The notes under the pieces were generated by a model that was not told where the DNA came from, did no database searches, and worked only from the letters and a program-made list of their open reading frames with translations. A DNA stretch of 64,000 nucleotides from Clostridium sp. KNHs214 (GTDB taxonomy: Bacteria > Bacillota > Clostridia > Clostridiales > Clostridiaceae), in the NCBI RefSeq assembly GCF_000744935.1, contig NZ_JQMW01000009.1:744001-808000 (forward strand), written 5' to 3'. This document shows positions 16,109 to 24,626 of this stretch, piece after piece. Both the position numbers and the translations under genes were made by a program. Each line of letters opens with the position of its first letter. Positions within the stretch are counted from its first letter, which is position 1.

Positions 16109-16877
16109 CTTACAGTATTGGCAAAAAAGGCAAGAAAAATTATTGCACTCTATTTATAATAAACAAGAAACGAATACTGTTAAATTTCTCGGAGAATATA
16201 AAACTTCTTTGGAAGAGTTGTACATTGTTGTAGATACTTTATTCAGAAAATTTAGCACAAATGGTGAATTGTCTATGACGGAAATATATAAATATGATAG
16301 ATACAATAAGATGATTAATAATATTAAGGATATAGTTAAATCTTTAGGTGGAAAAGAAAAATCATTTACTAAAAATGCTCTAATAGATAACTATGTAAAT
16401 GCTTGTATTGGAAGTGGTAAATTATTAAATAAAAATGGAATTGAAATTGATTTTAGTATTATACCACAAAAGCAAATTGAAAGAAGTATTAATTATCCTT
16501 GGAGCGGTGCAGACTATTCTAGTAGAATTTGGGATAATAAAAAGAAATTAATTAAAAATTTAAGTGAGACAGTAACACAAGGAATAGTACAAGGTAAATC
16601 AAACACCGATATTGCTAGAGATTTAAAAGACAGAATGAATAAAGGTGCGTACGAGTGTAGGCGTTTAGTGAGAAGTGAAACTATGCATATAGTCAATAGT
16701 GCCACATATGATACTTATAAAAAAGCAGGACTTGAGAAAGTAGAATTAATAGTTGCAAATGATGAACGACTTTGTGATGATTGTAGTAGCATGGAAGGTA
16801 TTTATAATATTGAGGATGCTCCTATGTTACCAATACATGCAAATTGTCGTTGTACATTAGTACCTTACATTGAATAG
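16101..16877 (+). CDS. Minor head protein (SPP1 gp7 / Mu gpF family)
   Basis: 258 residues. GIVQGKSNTDIARDLKDRMNKG… and RLVRSETMHIVNSATYDTY are family signatures. The C-terminal CDDCSSMEG … HANCRC is the conserved Cys/His cluster of the Mu F-like domain. Acts at the portal during head assembly and DNA ejection. ATG 16101 is correctly spaced from AGGTG; an upstream ATG at 16092 is not. Confidence 0.85.
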   Translation: MNNLQYWQKRQEKLLHSIYNKQETNTVKFLGEYKTSLEELYIVVDTLFRKFSTNGELSMTEIYKYDRYNKMINNIKDIVKSLGGKEKSFTKNALIDNYVNACIGSGKLLNKNGIEIDFSIIPQKQIERSINYPWSGADYSSRIWDNKKKLIKNLSETVTQGIVQGKSNTDIARDLKDRMNKGAYECRRLVRSETMHIVNSATYDTYKKAGLEKVELIVANDERLCDDCSSMEGIYNIEDAPMLPIHANCRCTLVPYIE

Positions 16878-16887
16878 GAGGGTTAAT

Positions 16888-17187
16888 ATGGATATACCTA
16901 ATGGAGTTAAAATAGGTTATAAAGATTACAAAATCAATATACAAGATGCCCCTATAATTGATGGAAATGAAGTTTGCTATGGAAATATTGAATATGATAA
17001 TGGAAATATAAATATTTCTTCTTTCTATAGTGAAGACCAACAGAAATGTACTTTTATACATGAATGTTTACATGGAATAGATGAAATTGTAGAAAGTAAT
17101 TTAGAAGAAGAACAAGTAAGAAAATTAGGAAAAGGAATATATCAATTTATAAAGGATAATAAAAAGTTATTCATAGACATTGATTAA
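16888..17187 (+). CDS. Putative HExxH metallopeptidase-like phage protein
   Basis: 100 residues. FIHECLHGIDE gives HExxH, the zinc-binding helix of metallopeptidases, with acidic residues following. Upstream are short beta strands, as in the ImmA/IrrE-like and phage head-located small peptidases. Substrate unknown; possibly head maturation, judging by its place between the minor head and scaffold genes. Start after AGGAGGG; an alternative ATG 18 bases upstream overlaps the previous gene. Confidence 0.55.
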   Translation: MDIPNGVKIGYKDYKINIQDAPIIDGNEVCYGNIEYDNGNINISSFYSEDQQKCTFIHECLHGIDEIVESNLEEEQVRKLGKGIYQFIKDNKKLFIDID

Positions 17188-17198
17188 ATGTCTTTTTT
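17176..17198 (+). terminator. Terminator before scaffold gene
   Basis: GACATT (17176-17181) and AATGTC (17187-17192) form a stem that includes the stop codon; six T residues follow. Confidence 0.6.
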
Positions 17199-17288
17199 AT
17201 TTTGTCCAAAACTTACTTATGACATTAAAAGATGTATGGATCTAAAAAATAATAGTCATACGGACTTAAAACGGGGAGGTAAATAATT

Positions 17289-17894
17289 ATGGAAGATAAC
17301 ACAAATTTAAATACAAATACTGAAACAACTGAATCTAGTGCAGTAGATTCTAAAACACAAGAAACTACTAAAACAGATGTAGCTACAGAAACAAAGGAAA
17401 ACAATGAAAAGACTTTTTCACAGGAAGATATAGAAAAGATAATTTCTAAACGTTTGGAAAGAGAAAGAAAAAAGGCTGAAGCTGAAAAATTGGAAGCTGA
17501 AAAACTTGCTAAGATGAGCGAAGCAGAAAGACAACAAGCTTTATTTGACAAAGAAAAAGCCAAATTCGAGGAAGAAAGAAAGCAATACCAAAGAGAAAAA
17601 ATGGAACTTGAAATAATTAAACAAATGAATTCTAAGGGATTACCTACAGAATTTGCAAGTTATTTGATAGCAAATGATGCTGAAACTGCTTTAGATAATA
17701 TCAAAACATTTGAAGCAGAGTGGCAAAAGGCTATAGAAAAGGCTGTCAATGAAAAACTCAAGGGTAATACACCAAAAGCAGGTAGTAATACAAATATAAC
17801 TATAACTAGAGAAGATTTTTTAAAAATGAATTTTAGTGAACAGAATAAATTTGCAAATGAAAATCCAGAACAATATAAACAAATAATGAAATAA
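17289..17894 (+). CDS. Capsid scaffold protein (DUF4355 family)
   Basis: 201 residues. Low-complexity Thr/Asn/Glu N-terminus, then FSQEDIEKIISKRLERERKKAEAEK and a long charged coiled coil (about residues 50-115), then a C-terminal module ending TREDFLKMNFSEQNKFANENP. This is the standard DUF4355 scaffold layout; it guides capsid assembly and is then removed. GGGGAGG ribosome site. Directly precedes the major capsid gene. Confidence 0.85.
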   Translation: MEDNTNLNTNTETTESSAVDSKTQETTKTDVATETKENNEKTFSQEDIEKIISKRLERERKKAEAEKLEAEKLAKMSEAERQQALFDKEKAKFEEERKQYQREKMELEIIKQMNSKGLPTEFASYLIANDAETALDNIKTFEAEWQKAIEKAVNEKLKGNTPKAGSNTNITITREDFLKMNFSEQNKFANENPEQYKQIMK

Positions 17895-17949
17895 CTATAG
17901 AAGGTTGAAATGATATATACCTAATGTAGTTATTTTTTATTGTCTTGTA
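17891..17949 (+). terminator. Terminator after scaffold gene
   Basis: ATAACTA (17891-17897) pairs with TAGTTAT (17937-17943) over a long loop, followed by a T-run. Partial termination here could set the scaffold to capsid ratio, but the arm is short. Confidence 0.45.
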
Positions 17950-18009
17950 AACGGCTGAATAGACAAAAAACAACGCCTACTATAATTAGAAAGAAAGAGG
18001 TAGATATAT

Positions 18010-18852
18010 ATGGCTAATACACTAATTAATAACGTAGTTTTAGGAGAGGTTATAGGTGCTACTTTACCTAATAAATTAAAATTTGCACCAGTTTCTAAAG
18101 TAAATAATACTTTAACACATGTAGCTGGAGATACTATTAAAGTAGAAAAATATGGTTACATAGGAGAAGCCGTAGATGTTGCAGAAGGAAAGGAAATACC
18201 AATCTCTGACTTAGCAATGACTTCTCAAGATGTTACCGTTAAAAAAGCTGCTAAAGGAATTAAATTAACAGATGAAGAGGTAATAAGAAGAGGACAAGAA
18301 GTTGTAAACGAAGGAAAGAAACAATTAGAAATGTCCTTGGCAGATAAAATAGACTCTGATTGCTATACTGCTTTAAAAGGTGCAAAAGCTAAATACGATG
18401 GAACAAAAGACACAATTGGTTATGAATCTATCGTTAAAGCTACTGCAATGTTTGGAGAAGAGGACGATGAAGCAAAAGTATTATTTATAAATCCACTTCA
18501 AAAGGCTTCTTTACAATTAGACTCACTATTTACTAGAGCTTCTGATATGGGAGATAAAGTTGTTTCTACTGGTGTAATAGGAGAAATAGCAGGTTGTCAA
18601 ATAATCGTGAGTGGTAAAGTAAAATCTTATAAGAAAACAATAAATTCTGCTTCAACTGACGTTTTTGATAACCCAATTGTTAAAGTTGGAGCACTAGGAA
18701 TAGAAATGGCTAAATCTGTTAATATAGAAGAGGATAGACACGCTAACACTAAGTCTTCTGAATACTATGGTGACGAACATTATGTTGCTTATGTAAGAGA
18801 TGAAACTAAAGTTGTATTAATGACTACTTTAAAAGACAAGCCAGTTGCTTAA
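18010..18852 (+). CDS. Major capsid protein (N4-gp56 family)
   Basis: 280 residues. VVLGEVIGATLPNKLKFAPVSK…GDTIKVEKYGYIGEA is the N-terminal arm and E-loop region of the N4-gp56 capsid family; VGALGIEMAKSVNIEEDR…YYGDEHYVAYV ends the P-domain. Forms the icosahedral shell. GAAAGAGG ribosome site. A strong terminator follows. Confidence 0.85.
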   Translation: MANTLINNVVLGEVIGATLPNKLKFAPVSKVNNTLTHVAGDTIKVEKYGYIGEAVDVAEGKEIPISDLAMTSQDVTVKKAAKGIKLTDEEVIRRGQEVVNEGKKQLEMSLADKIDSDCYTALKGAKAKYDGTKDTIGYESIVKATAMFGEEDDEAKVLFINPLQKASLQLDSLFTRASDMGDKVVSTGVIGEIAGCQIIVSGKVKSYKKTINSASTDVFDNPIVKVGALGIEMAKSVNIEEDRHANTKSSEYYGDEHYVAYVRDETKVVLMTTLKDKPVA

Positions 18853-18857
18853 TTGAT

Positions 18858-18886
18858 GAGGGGTAATTTAACCCCTCTAATTTTTT
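18858..18886 (+). terminator. Terminator after major capsid gene
   Basis: GAGGGGT (18858-18864) pairs perfectly with ACCCCTC (18871-18877), followed by TAATTTTTT. Confidence 0.75.
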
Positions 18887-18903
18887 AATGAGGGGGTATA
18901 ATA

Positions 18904-19197
18904 ATGTTGGAAAATATAAAATTACTATTAAACATACAAGACAATTCTAAAGACAATCTATTAAGCTATCTAATCTCTAATGCCAAACAAAAAATACTAT
19001 CTTATACAAACCAAACGGAAATCTTACCACAAATGCAATACTTAGTAGATGAATTAGTTATATTACGATATAACAAACTAGGTTCTGAAGGTCTACAAAG
19101 CGAATCTTATTCTGGAATTTCCCAAACATTTAACCAAGACATTCCTGCTGATATTAAATCCCAACTAAATCAATTTAGGAGATTAAGGACATTATGA
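18904..19197 (+). CDS. Head-tail connector protein (gp6-like)
   Basis: 97 residues. KLLLNIQDNSKDNLLSYLISNAKQKILSY and LVILRYNKLGSEGLQSESYSGISQ are the helices and loop of small HK97 gp6 / SPP1 gp15-like connectors that ring the portal. Stop and next start overlap (ATGA). Confidence 0.8.
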   Translation: MLENIKLLLNIQDNSKDNLLSYLISNAKQKILSYTNQTEILPQMQYLVDELVILRYNKLGSEGLQSESYSGISQTFNQDIPADIKSQLNQFRRLRTL

Positions 19198-19511
19198 TTA
19201 TTAATAGGAATATGGAAAAGTACACTCTACAAGAAAAGAAAAAAGTACAATCTAAAAGTGGACAGTGGAAAGAAACTTGGGTTGATGTAAAGGAAATTGA
19301 TGTGGCTATATATCCCGCAAACTATACAATTCTCACTTCTAATAATATTAAATATTCTGAATCTACAAATACTGGACTATCTACAGAAAAAAATATTAAA
19401 GAAGTTGTAAATAGAATTGTTAGAGATAATGAAATATATGAAATTACTTTTGCTAATCCTATAGGGAAGTTTACACAGTTATACCTCAAGAGGGTGATAT
19501 ATAATGGCTGA
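19194..19511 (+). CDS. Head closure / head-tail adaptor protein
   Basis: 105 residues. Beta-rich with QEKKKVQSKSGQWKETWVDV near the N-terminus and IVRDNEIYEITFANPIGKFTQLYLKRV at the C-terminus, resembling SPP1 gp16-type adaptors. Position between connector and gp10 supports this. Overlaps neighbours at both ends, indicating translational coupling. Confidence 0.65.
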   Translation: MIINRNMEKYTLQEKKKVQSKSGQWKETWVDVKEIDVAIYPANYTILTSNNIKYSESTNTGLSTEKNIKEVVNRIVRDNEIYEITFANPIGKFTQLYLKRVIYNG

Positions 19512-19950
19512 TGTAAATGTAGTACAGAGTGCTAGGGAAGCTATTTCCAAAATGGAAAGCAAGAAAGCTGAAATAGAAAAATTGCTTGAAAAAGGTATGG
19601 AGAAAGCACTATTAACCATTGAAGCAGATGCTAAAAAGAATTGTCCAGTGGATGAAGGACGATTAAGAGCTTCTATTACACACGATACCGAAGTAGGAGA
19701 CGAAGAAGTAAAAGGTAGGATTGGAACAAATGTGGAATATGCACCCTACATTGAGTTTGGTACTGGAATATATGCACAAGATGGAAATGGTAGACAAACA
19801 CCTTGGAGTTGGGAAGGTGAAGGGGTTAAGTGGGAAGGTAAACACCTTACACAAGGGCAAAAGGGTAAGAGGTTTATGCAGGATGCTTTAGATTCTAATA
19901 GAGATAAGATAGGAGAAATATTTGCTGACACGTTGGAGGGGTTAAAATGA
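19504..19950 (+). CDS. HK97 gp10-like tail component
   Basis: 148 residues. AKKNCPVDEGRLRASITH and GTNVEYAPYIEFGTG are the diagnostic HK97 gp10 family motifs; RFMQDALDSNRDKI ends it. Part of the head-tail joining and tail-completion set. Overlaps the start codon of the next (interrupted) gene by four bases. Confidence 0.85.
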   Translation: MADVNVVQSAREAISKMESKKAEIEKLLEKGMEKALLTIEADAKKNCPVDEGRLRASITHDTEVGDEEVKGRIGTNVEYAPYIEFGTGIYAQDGNGRQTPWSWEGEGVKWEGKHLTQGQKGKRFMQDALDSNRDKIGEIFADTLEGLK

Positions 19951-19967
19951 TATATGCTATTTTAAAT

Positions 19968-20646
19968 AAATGACAAAATTAATCCCCATGCTATGCATGG
20001 GAGAATAGGGTAAGCAGTAGCGTTACATGGAATAATACAAAACCTCCTATGTTATAATGATATTGGTTTCGCAGGCCATATCAAAAACAGAGGAGGCGGT
20101 CCAAATGGACAATAGTAGTTTATCACATTGTAGATGGAATTGCACGTATCACATAGTTTTCATACCAAAGTATAGGAGAAAGATATTATATGGCAATATA
20201 AAAAGAGATTTGGGAGAGATATTGAGAAAGTTATGTGAAATGAAAAGAGTAACATTGGTAGAAGGGAAGATATGCAAGGATCATATACATATGTATGTAA
20301 GTATTCCACCCAAATTAAGTATATCAGAATTTATGGGTTATCTTAAAGGTAAAAGTGCACTTATGATATTTGATAAGTACCCAAATAAAACATCAAAGTG
20401 GGATAGACATTTTTGGGCAAAAGGGTACTATGTTTCAAGTGTAGGTAACGTAGACGAGGAAACAATATTAGAATATATAAAAAATCAAGAGGAGAAAGAT
20501 AAGCAGGAAGATGGTTTAAGATAATACCTCTTTAGAGGTTGTAAGTACCATGGCCTGTGAAAGACACCTTTAGGTGTGGCTGGTAAAAAGCCCTTATAGG
20601 GCTGAAAATAAACCACCACTTGGAGTGGTGGTTGTTAACTTTGAAT
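19968..20646 (+). mobile_element. IS200/IS605-family element with tnpA only
   Basis: About 0.68 kb carrying one Y1 transposase and no tnpB. A left-end hairpin CCCATG…CATGGG lies at about 19985-20000, and a right-end hairpin ACCACCACT/AGTGGTGGT at 20612-20633. Flanks align over AATAA on both sides, so ends are uncertain by a few bases; no target duplication is seen, as expected for this family. Inserted just after the seventh codon of the tail-completion gene. Confidence 0.75.
20105..20524 (+). CDS. tnpA: IS200/IS605 family transposase TnpA (Y1 HUH)
   Basis: 139 residues. HUH motif H60-I-H62 in KDHIHMYVSI and the single catalytic tyrosine Y124 in ILEYIKNQ. RWNCTYHIVFIPKYRRK is the family's opening strand. 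TnpA moves single-stranded DNA of the top strand during replication. A longer frame from 20057 exists, but GAGGCGG is spaced for ATG 20105. Length is usual and all key residues are present, so the enzyme looks active. Confidence 0.9.
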   Translation: MDNSSLSHCRWNCTYHIVFIPKYRRKILYGNIKRDLGEILRKLCEMKRVTLVEGKICKDHIHMYVSIPPKLSISEFMGYLKGKSALMIFDKYPNKTSKWDRHFWAKGYYVSSVGNVDEETILEYIKNQEEKDKQEDGLR

Positions 20647-21013
20647 AATGATATTGAATTAAATTCCCTTCTAGGTTCTACGTTAGAGGATTCTAAAATA
20701 TATCCACTATTTACAAGAAATAATGATACTTGTATTGTATATACAGATAGTATTGTTAGCGGTGGAGATATAAGGGAAAATAGATTGGAATTAAGAATTA
20801 TATGTGATGATTATGACAAAATGATAGAAATTGAAAAGAGAATAAATAAATTGTTAGATATAAAGGAATATGAACAAACATTTACATATGAAAATATTAG
20901 TATTTTAAAATCTTCTTTAGTTGGTGGTGGAACATTGGAAAATGATGCTACACATACAATAGAGAGGATTTTGTTATTTCAAATAAAATGGAAAGAAAGA
21001 GAGGTAATATAAT

Positions 21014-21556
21014 ATGGCAGTTAAAGATGATGAAGTAATTTTAGGTAGTGGAAAACTATATATAAGCGAGTACGATGGAAAAGCTATACCAGAAGATAGT
21101 GTAATTGAAGTTGAAACAAATAGTGTTGGTAGAATAAAGGGTGGTGCTTCTTTAGAATACAAGCCATCCGAATATGAAGTTACAGATGATGACGGTGAGG
21201 TTGTAAAAAGATTTATAACTAAAGAAGAGGTAACATTTAAATCTGGAATATTAACTTGGGCGATAGAAAACTTAGAAAAGCTAACTCCTGCAAAAGTAAG
21301 TGATGATTCTACTAAGCATGTAAAAACATTAAAGATAGGTGGAGCAAAAGCACTTAAAAATCAAGTTCTTAGATTTGTACATACTAAAGATAATGAAAAT
21401 AAACTAAGAATATCCATGGTTGCTACTGCGGGAAATGGTTTTGTGCTACAATTCAACGGTGATAAAGAAACTGTAATAGATGCTGAATTTAAAGCAATAA
21501 GCCAAACAGATGGAACACTTGTAGAAATAAAAGATGAATATACCGCAACAGTATAG
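21014..21556 (+). CDS. Major tail tube protein
   Basis: 180 residues. VILGSGKLYISEYDG … IGRIKGGASLEYKPSEYEV pattern, then ILTWAIENLEKLTPAKV, and a C-terminal strand ALKNQVLRFVHTK… ending YTATV, as in siphovirus tail tube proteins. Forms the hexameric tube. Starts one base after the split gene ends. Confidence 0.75.
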   Translation: MAVKDDEVILGSGKLYISEYDGKAIPEDSVIEVETNSVGRIKGGASLEYKPSEYEVTDDDGEVVKRFITKEEVTFKSGILTWAIENLEKLTPAKVSDDSTKHVKTLKIGGAKALKNQVLRFVHTKDNENKLRISMVATAGNGFVLQFNGDKETVIDAEFKAISQTDGTLVEIKDEYTATV

Positions 21557-21557
21557 T

Positions 21558-21583
21558 AGGGTAGTTTTAAGCTACCCTTTTTA
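21558..21583 (+). terminator. Terminator after tail tube gene
   Basis: GGGTAG (21559-21564) pairs with CTACCC (21572-21577), with flanking A/T pairs and a TTTTT run. Confidence 0.65.
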
Positions 21584-21616
21584 TAATTTATAAAAAATGA
21601 AGGGAGAATGATATAA

Positions 21617-21940
21617 ATGAGTAAAATATTAGATTTAAGTGTATTCCAAGAGGAAACTTTTGACATAAAATTTAGTGAGGATGATGTATTGCATGTTAAG
21701 AAACCAAGTGAGGATTTGGCTATAAAAATATTGGCACATGTGAATATAAAAGGTGATATTGAACCACAAGAAATGTTAAAGATAACTAGAGACATGACAC
21801 TTAGTATATTAAATCACAATAAAGACAATAGAAAATTTGATAGCAAATTTGTAAAAGAAAAATTACATTTGAATATGCAAATTGCTATTATTAAATCTTA
21901 TACAGAATTTATGACTGAATTGGAGAATAACCCAAACTAG
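21617..21940 (+). CDS. Tail assembly chaperone, short form (G-like)
   Basis: 107 residues, acidic, with QEETFDIKFSEDDVLHVKKPSEDLAIKI at the start and a helical C-terminus ending TELENNPN. Position between tail tube and tape measure identifies the chaperone slot. Its last codons contain the slippery heptamer used for the long form (see 21931-21979). Coats the tape measure protein during tail assembly. Confidence 0.75.
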   Translation: MSKILDLSVFQEETFDIKFSEDDVLHVKKPSEDLAIKILAHVNIKGDIEPQEMLKITRDMTLSILNHNKDNRKFDSKFVKEKLHLNMQIAIIKSYTEFMTELENNPN

Positions 21941-21979
21941 CAGTCCCCACTGTACCAAGCGTAAATAACTGTGGGGACT
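21931..21979 (+). other. Programmed -1 ribosomal frameshift signal
   Basis: CCCAAAC (21931-21937) is in the X-XXY-YYZ phase (C-CCA-AAC) immediately before the TAG stop. Five bases on, AGTCCCCAC (21942-21950) pairs perfectly with GTGGGGACT (21971-21979). The -1 frame is open from here to 22221, giving a predicted 201-residue G-T fusion. Slip site, spacer and stem match the known requirements for phage tail chaperones. Confidence 0.85.
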
Positions 21980-21987
21980 TTGATTTA

Positions 21988-22221
21988 ATGGAATATATAA
22001 TGTATAGAATACGTATGGTTATAAAATACACTAATATGACACAAGAACAAGTATTGCAAATGCCACATGATTTATTCTTAGCTAATTTTAAATATTCTTT
22101 TATCGAAGATAAAATGAGTACAGAGGAAGGTAGGGAATACTTAAAGAAAGCACATAGATTACAACAAGTAGAACCAGATTATGACAAAATACAAAAGCTA
22201 AAAGGTTACAAAAAAGAATAA
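21988..22221 (+). CDS. Tail assembly chaperone, T part (frameshift extension)
   Basis: 77 codons from the first ATG, but the frame is open back to 21931 and no ribosome site precedes the ATG. Most likely made only as the C-terminus of the frameshifted fusion (94 residues after the slip). Helical, with NMTQEQVLQMPHDLFLANFKYSFIEDK typical of the second chaperone partner. It lies in the -1 frame relative to 21617-21940. Confidence 0.75.
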   Translation: MEYIMYRIRMVIKYTNMTQEQVLQMPHDLFLANFKYSFIEDKMSTEEGREYLKKAHRLQQVEPDYDKIQKLKGYKKE

Positions 22222-22257
22222 TTGTGGTATAGTTAATATCAATAGGAGGAGATAAAA

Positions 22258-22596
22258 ATGAGTTGGCAATTTAGAAAAAGCAAAAGTTTAGGCAATGGAA
22301 TAAGGTTAAATTTTGGCAAAAATGGAATAGGAATTAGTGGCGGGATAAAAGGATTACGATACAGTAAAGGTACAGATGGAAAAATAAGACGAACCATTTC
22401 TATCCCGCACACAGGATTAAGAAATACGGAAGTTATAAGTAATAATAAAATTGAAAACAATAAACATACAAATATATTAATTAGTGCTTTATTACTACCA
22501 TTTAAATTAGCATGGTGGTTTACTAAATATTTAGTTTTAGGAATAACATTAGGTGCAATAGGAACACTAATTGGAACAAAAAATAAAAGAAGATAG
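22258..22596 (+). CDS. DUF4236 protein with C-terminal membrane segment
   Basis: 112 residues. WQFRKSKSLGNGIRLNFGKNGIGISGG … IPHTGLRNTEV is the DUF4236 domain (residues 2-62). Residues 72-105 contain two hydrophobic stretches (ILISALLLPFKLAWWF, LVLGITLGAIGTLIG). DUF4236 proteins are widespread, of unknown function, and not a tail component. Its insertion between chaperone and tape measure genes suggests a moron. AGGAGGAG ribosome site; its own terminator follows. Confidence 0.75.
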   Translation: MSWQFRKSKSLGNGIRLNFGKNGIGISGGIKGLRYSKGTDGKIRRTISIPHTGLRNTEVISNNKIENNKHTNILISALLLPFKLAWWFTKYLVLGITLGAIGTLIGTKNKRR

Positions 22597-22599
22597 AAA

Positions 22600-22633
22600 A
22601 ATACACTCTTAAAAAAAGGGTGTATTTTTTATG
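22600..22633 (+). terminator. Terminator after DUF4236 gene
   Basis: AAATACACTCT pairs with GGGTGTATTT over a short A-rich loop, followed by a T-run (22600-22633). Confidence 0.7.
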
Positions 22634-22661
22634 CCTTTTTTGAAGGGAGTGATATATACAT

Positions 22662-24626
22662 ATGGCTATGATAGATCTAGGAAAACTAGGTTTTGATTTG
22701 GTATTAAATAAAAAAGGTTGGAACGAAAGTTTTGATGGTGCTAATGAAGACATAGAAAAAAATGAAAGTAAGTGGAAGAGTTTTGCTGGTAATATAGGTG
22801 GAAAAATAAAAACTGGAATAACGGGAGCAGTAGTTGGTATAGGTGCGGCAGTAGGTGGCATGGCAGTGGCAGGAATTAAAAACGTTGTTGAATTGGATGA
22901 CCATATGGCAAAATTTCAAGCGCATACTGGCATGACAGAAGAAGAAACAAAAAAAGTAAAAGATACTGTAATGGATTTGTACAAAGTAAATGAGGATAGC
23001 TATGAAGATATAGCGAAAACTGCAGAGGCAATGAGCACGGCATTAGGTATGAATGCTGATGATATAAAAAAATACGCACAGAACTATATGAACTATGCGA
23101 AAGTAACGGGACAAGCTAATGATGAAGCGGTAGGGGCTATAGACGACCTCGGAGACGCGTGGGGGTTAACTTCGGACGAAGCTGTTCTTTCTATGGACAA
23201 GTTGCTTGTACTTAGTCAAGATTATGGCATGAGCGTACAGGATGCACAAGCAGGATTAACTAAAATGGCTCCTGCGGCAAAAGCAGTTGGAATGTCTATG
23301 GATGAAGCCACTGGTTATATGGCTATGTTTGCACAGACTGGTATAGATGCACAGACTGCAAGTACCGCATTTTCTAAAGCACTACAAAAAGTTAAATCTC
23401 CAGAAGAATTAAAAAAGCTAACAAAAGACATATCTGAATGTGAAGACCCCATGAAAAGAGCACAGATGGCAAGTGAAATTTTTGGTGCTAAAGCGGGTCC
23501 CCAAATGGCACAAGCTTTGGGAGAAAGCGACCTTGACATAGAAAAGTTTATAAAAAGTATGGGTGAAACGGAAGGTGCGGTATCCAAAGCTTCTGATTCT
23601 TATGACAAATCTCTTAAAGTACAGTTAAATTTGCTAAAAAAACAATTTATGGGATTATTTACGGAATTGGGAGAAAAGCTAAGTCCTTTGATAGAAAAAT
23701 TCGTGGGATGGCTACAAGAAAATATGCCCATCATACAAGAAATTTTAACAAAATTATTTGAATCTGTTGGATATTTATTAGAAATTACAATAGGGAATGT
23801 AAGTAAATTACTACAAGCGTTTATTGATTGGTTTAATGGTTCAAGCGAAGGTGCAACAGAATTTAAAGAATTTTTAAGTAGTGTATTTGATTCTATTAAA
23901 CAAATAATGGATGGATTAAAAACCTTTGTTGGGGAAGCTCTTAAAGCAATAAAGGATTTTTGGAAAAATAACGGTGAACAAATAAAGGCTATAGTAGTAC
24001 CAATTTGGAATAGCATTAAGATAATAATAAAAACAGCGTTAGATATAATTAAAAATATTATAAAGGTAGCAACTGGAATTATAAAAGGTGATTGGGGACA
24101 AGTATGGGAAGGTGTAAAAGGTATATTTAAATCCGCTTGGGAAGGTATGAAAAAACTATTACCTAACTTACTTAAAGGATTAGTTGAAATAATAAAAGGT
24201 GCCGCTAAGTTATTCTTTGGCGCAGGTAAGGCAATTTTTAAAGGTGTATGGGAAGGTATGAAAAATATATGGAGAGACTTAACTGGTTGGGTAGGTAAAA
24301 AGGTTGAATGGCTAAAAGATAAATTAATGTTTTGGCGAAAAGGTAAGAATGAAATGAGTGATAGTGGTGGATATAATGGAAGTCACTATAACGGACTTGA
24401 TTATGTACCATATGATGGTTATATAGCTAGATTACACCAAGGCGAAAGAGTTTTAACTAAAGAAGAAAATAAGGCATTAACAAGTGGAGATTTAGGTGGA
24501 AATGGTGGAATAAATATAACGATAGATAAATTTGTAAACGATAGAAAACAAAGTGTACAGAGTTTTGCTGAAGAACTTGAATTTTACAAAAAACAATATA
24601 ATTTAAGTAGAGGAGGTGCTTATTAA
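22662..24626 (+). CDS. Tail tape measure protein (TP901 family)
   Basis: 654 residues. Glycine/alanine-rich hydrophobic region at residues 38-72, then the TP901 core (MAKFQAHTGMTEEETKKVKDTV…, TKMAPAAKAVGMSMDEATGYMAMFAQTG). Repeated amphipathic helices with Trp occupy residues 430-560, and a C-terminal GGINITIDKF segment follows. It sets tail length and is fairly short, predicting a short to medium tail. Stop and next start share a base (TAATG). Confidence 0.9.
   Translation: MAMIDLGKLGFDLVLNKKGWNESFDGANEDIEKNESKWKSFAGNIGGKIKTGITGAVVGIGAAVGGMAVAGIKNVVELDDHMAKFQAHTGMTEEETKKVKDTVMDLYKVNEDSYEDIAKTAEAMSTALGMNADDIKKYAQNYMNYAKVTGQANDEAVGAIDDLGDAWGLTSDEAVLSMDKLLVLSQDYGMSVQDAQAGLTKMAPAAKAVGMSMDEATGYMAMFAQTGIDAQTASTAFSKALQKVKSPEELKKLTKDISECEDPMKRAQMASEIFGAKAGPQMAQALGESDLDIEKFIKSMGETEGAVSKASDSYDKSLKVQLNLLKKQFMGLFTELGEKLSPLIEKFVGWLQENMPIIQEILTKLFESVGYLLEITIGNVSKLLQAFIDWFNGSSEGATEFKEFLSSVFDSIKQIMDGLKTFVGEALKAIKDFWKNNGEQIKAIVVPIWNSIKIIIKTALDIIKNIIKVATGIIKGDWGQVWEGVKGIFKSAWEGMKKLLPNLLKGLVEIIKGAAKLFFGAGKAIFKGVWEGMKNIWRDLTGWVGKKVEWLKDKLMFWRKGKNEMSDSGGYNGSHYNGLDYVPYDGYIARLHQGERVLTKEENKALTSGDLGGNGGINITIDKFVNDRKQSVQSFAEELEFYKKQYNLSRGGAY

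Larger units (their letters stand above)
19947..21012 (+). pseudogene. Tail completion protein gene split by an IS200-type element
   Basis: A start codon overlaps the gp10 stop (ATGA) after GGAGGGG and opens MIYAILN…, but stops at 19971-19973 inside inserted DNA. The rest resumes at about 20647 (NDIELNSLLGSTLEDSKIYPLFTRN…) and runs to 21012. Joined, it gives about 129 residues of the small tail-completion family (DUF3168/gp17 position). The right fragment could be re-initiated at TTG codons supplied by the element end (20620, 20632 or 20641; GGAG at 20622), so some protein with a new N-terminus is possible. Confidence 0.7.

Noticed and set aside
20105..20524. TnpA as the transposase of the IStron
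   Set aside because: It lies in a separate, complete element 30 kb away with its own end hairpins; helping the IStron in trans cannot be judged from sequence alone.
21361..21795. Minus-strand ORF of 144 codons across tail tube and chaperone genes
   Set aside because: Spans a plus-strand terminator and two well supported genes; no independent signal.
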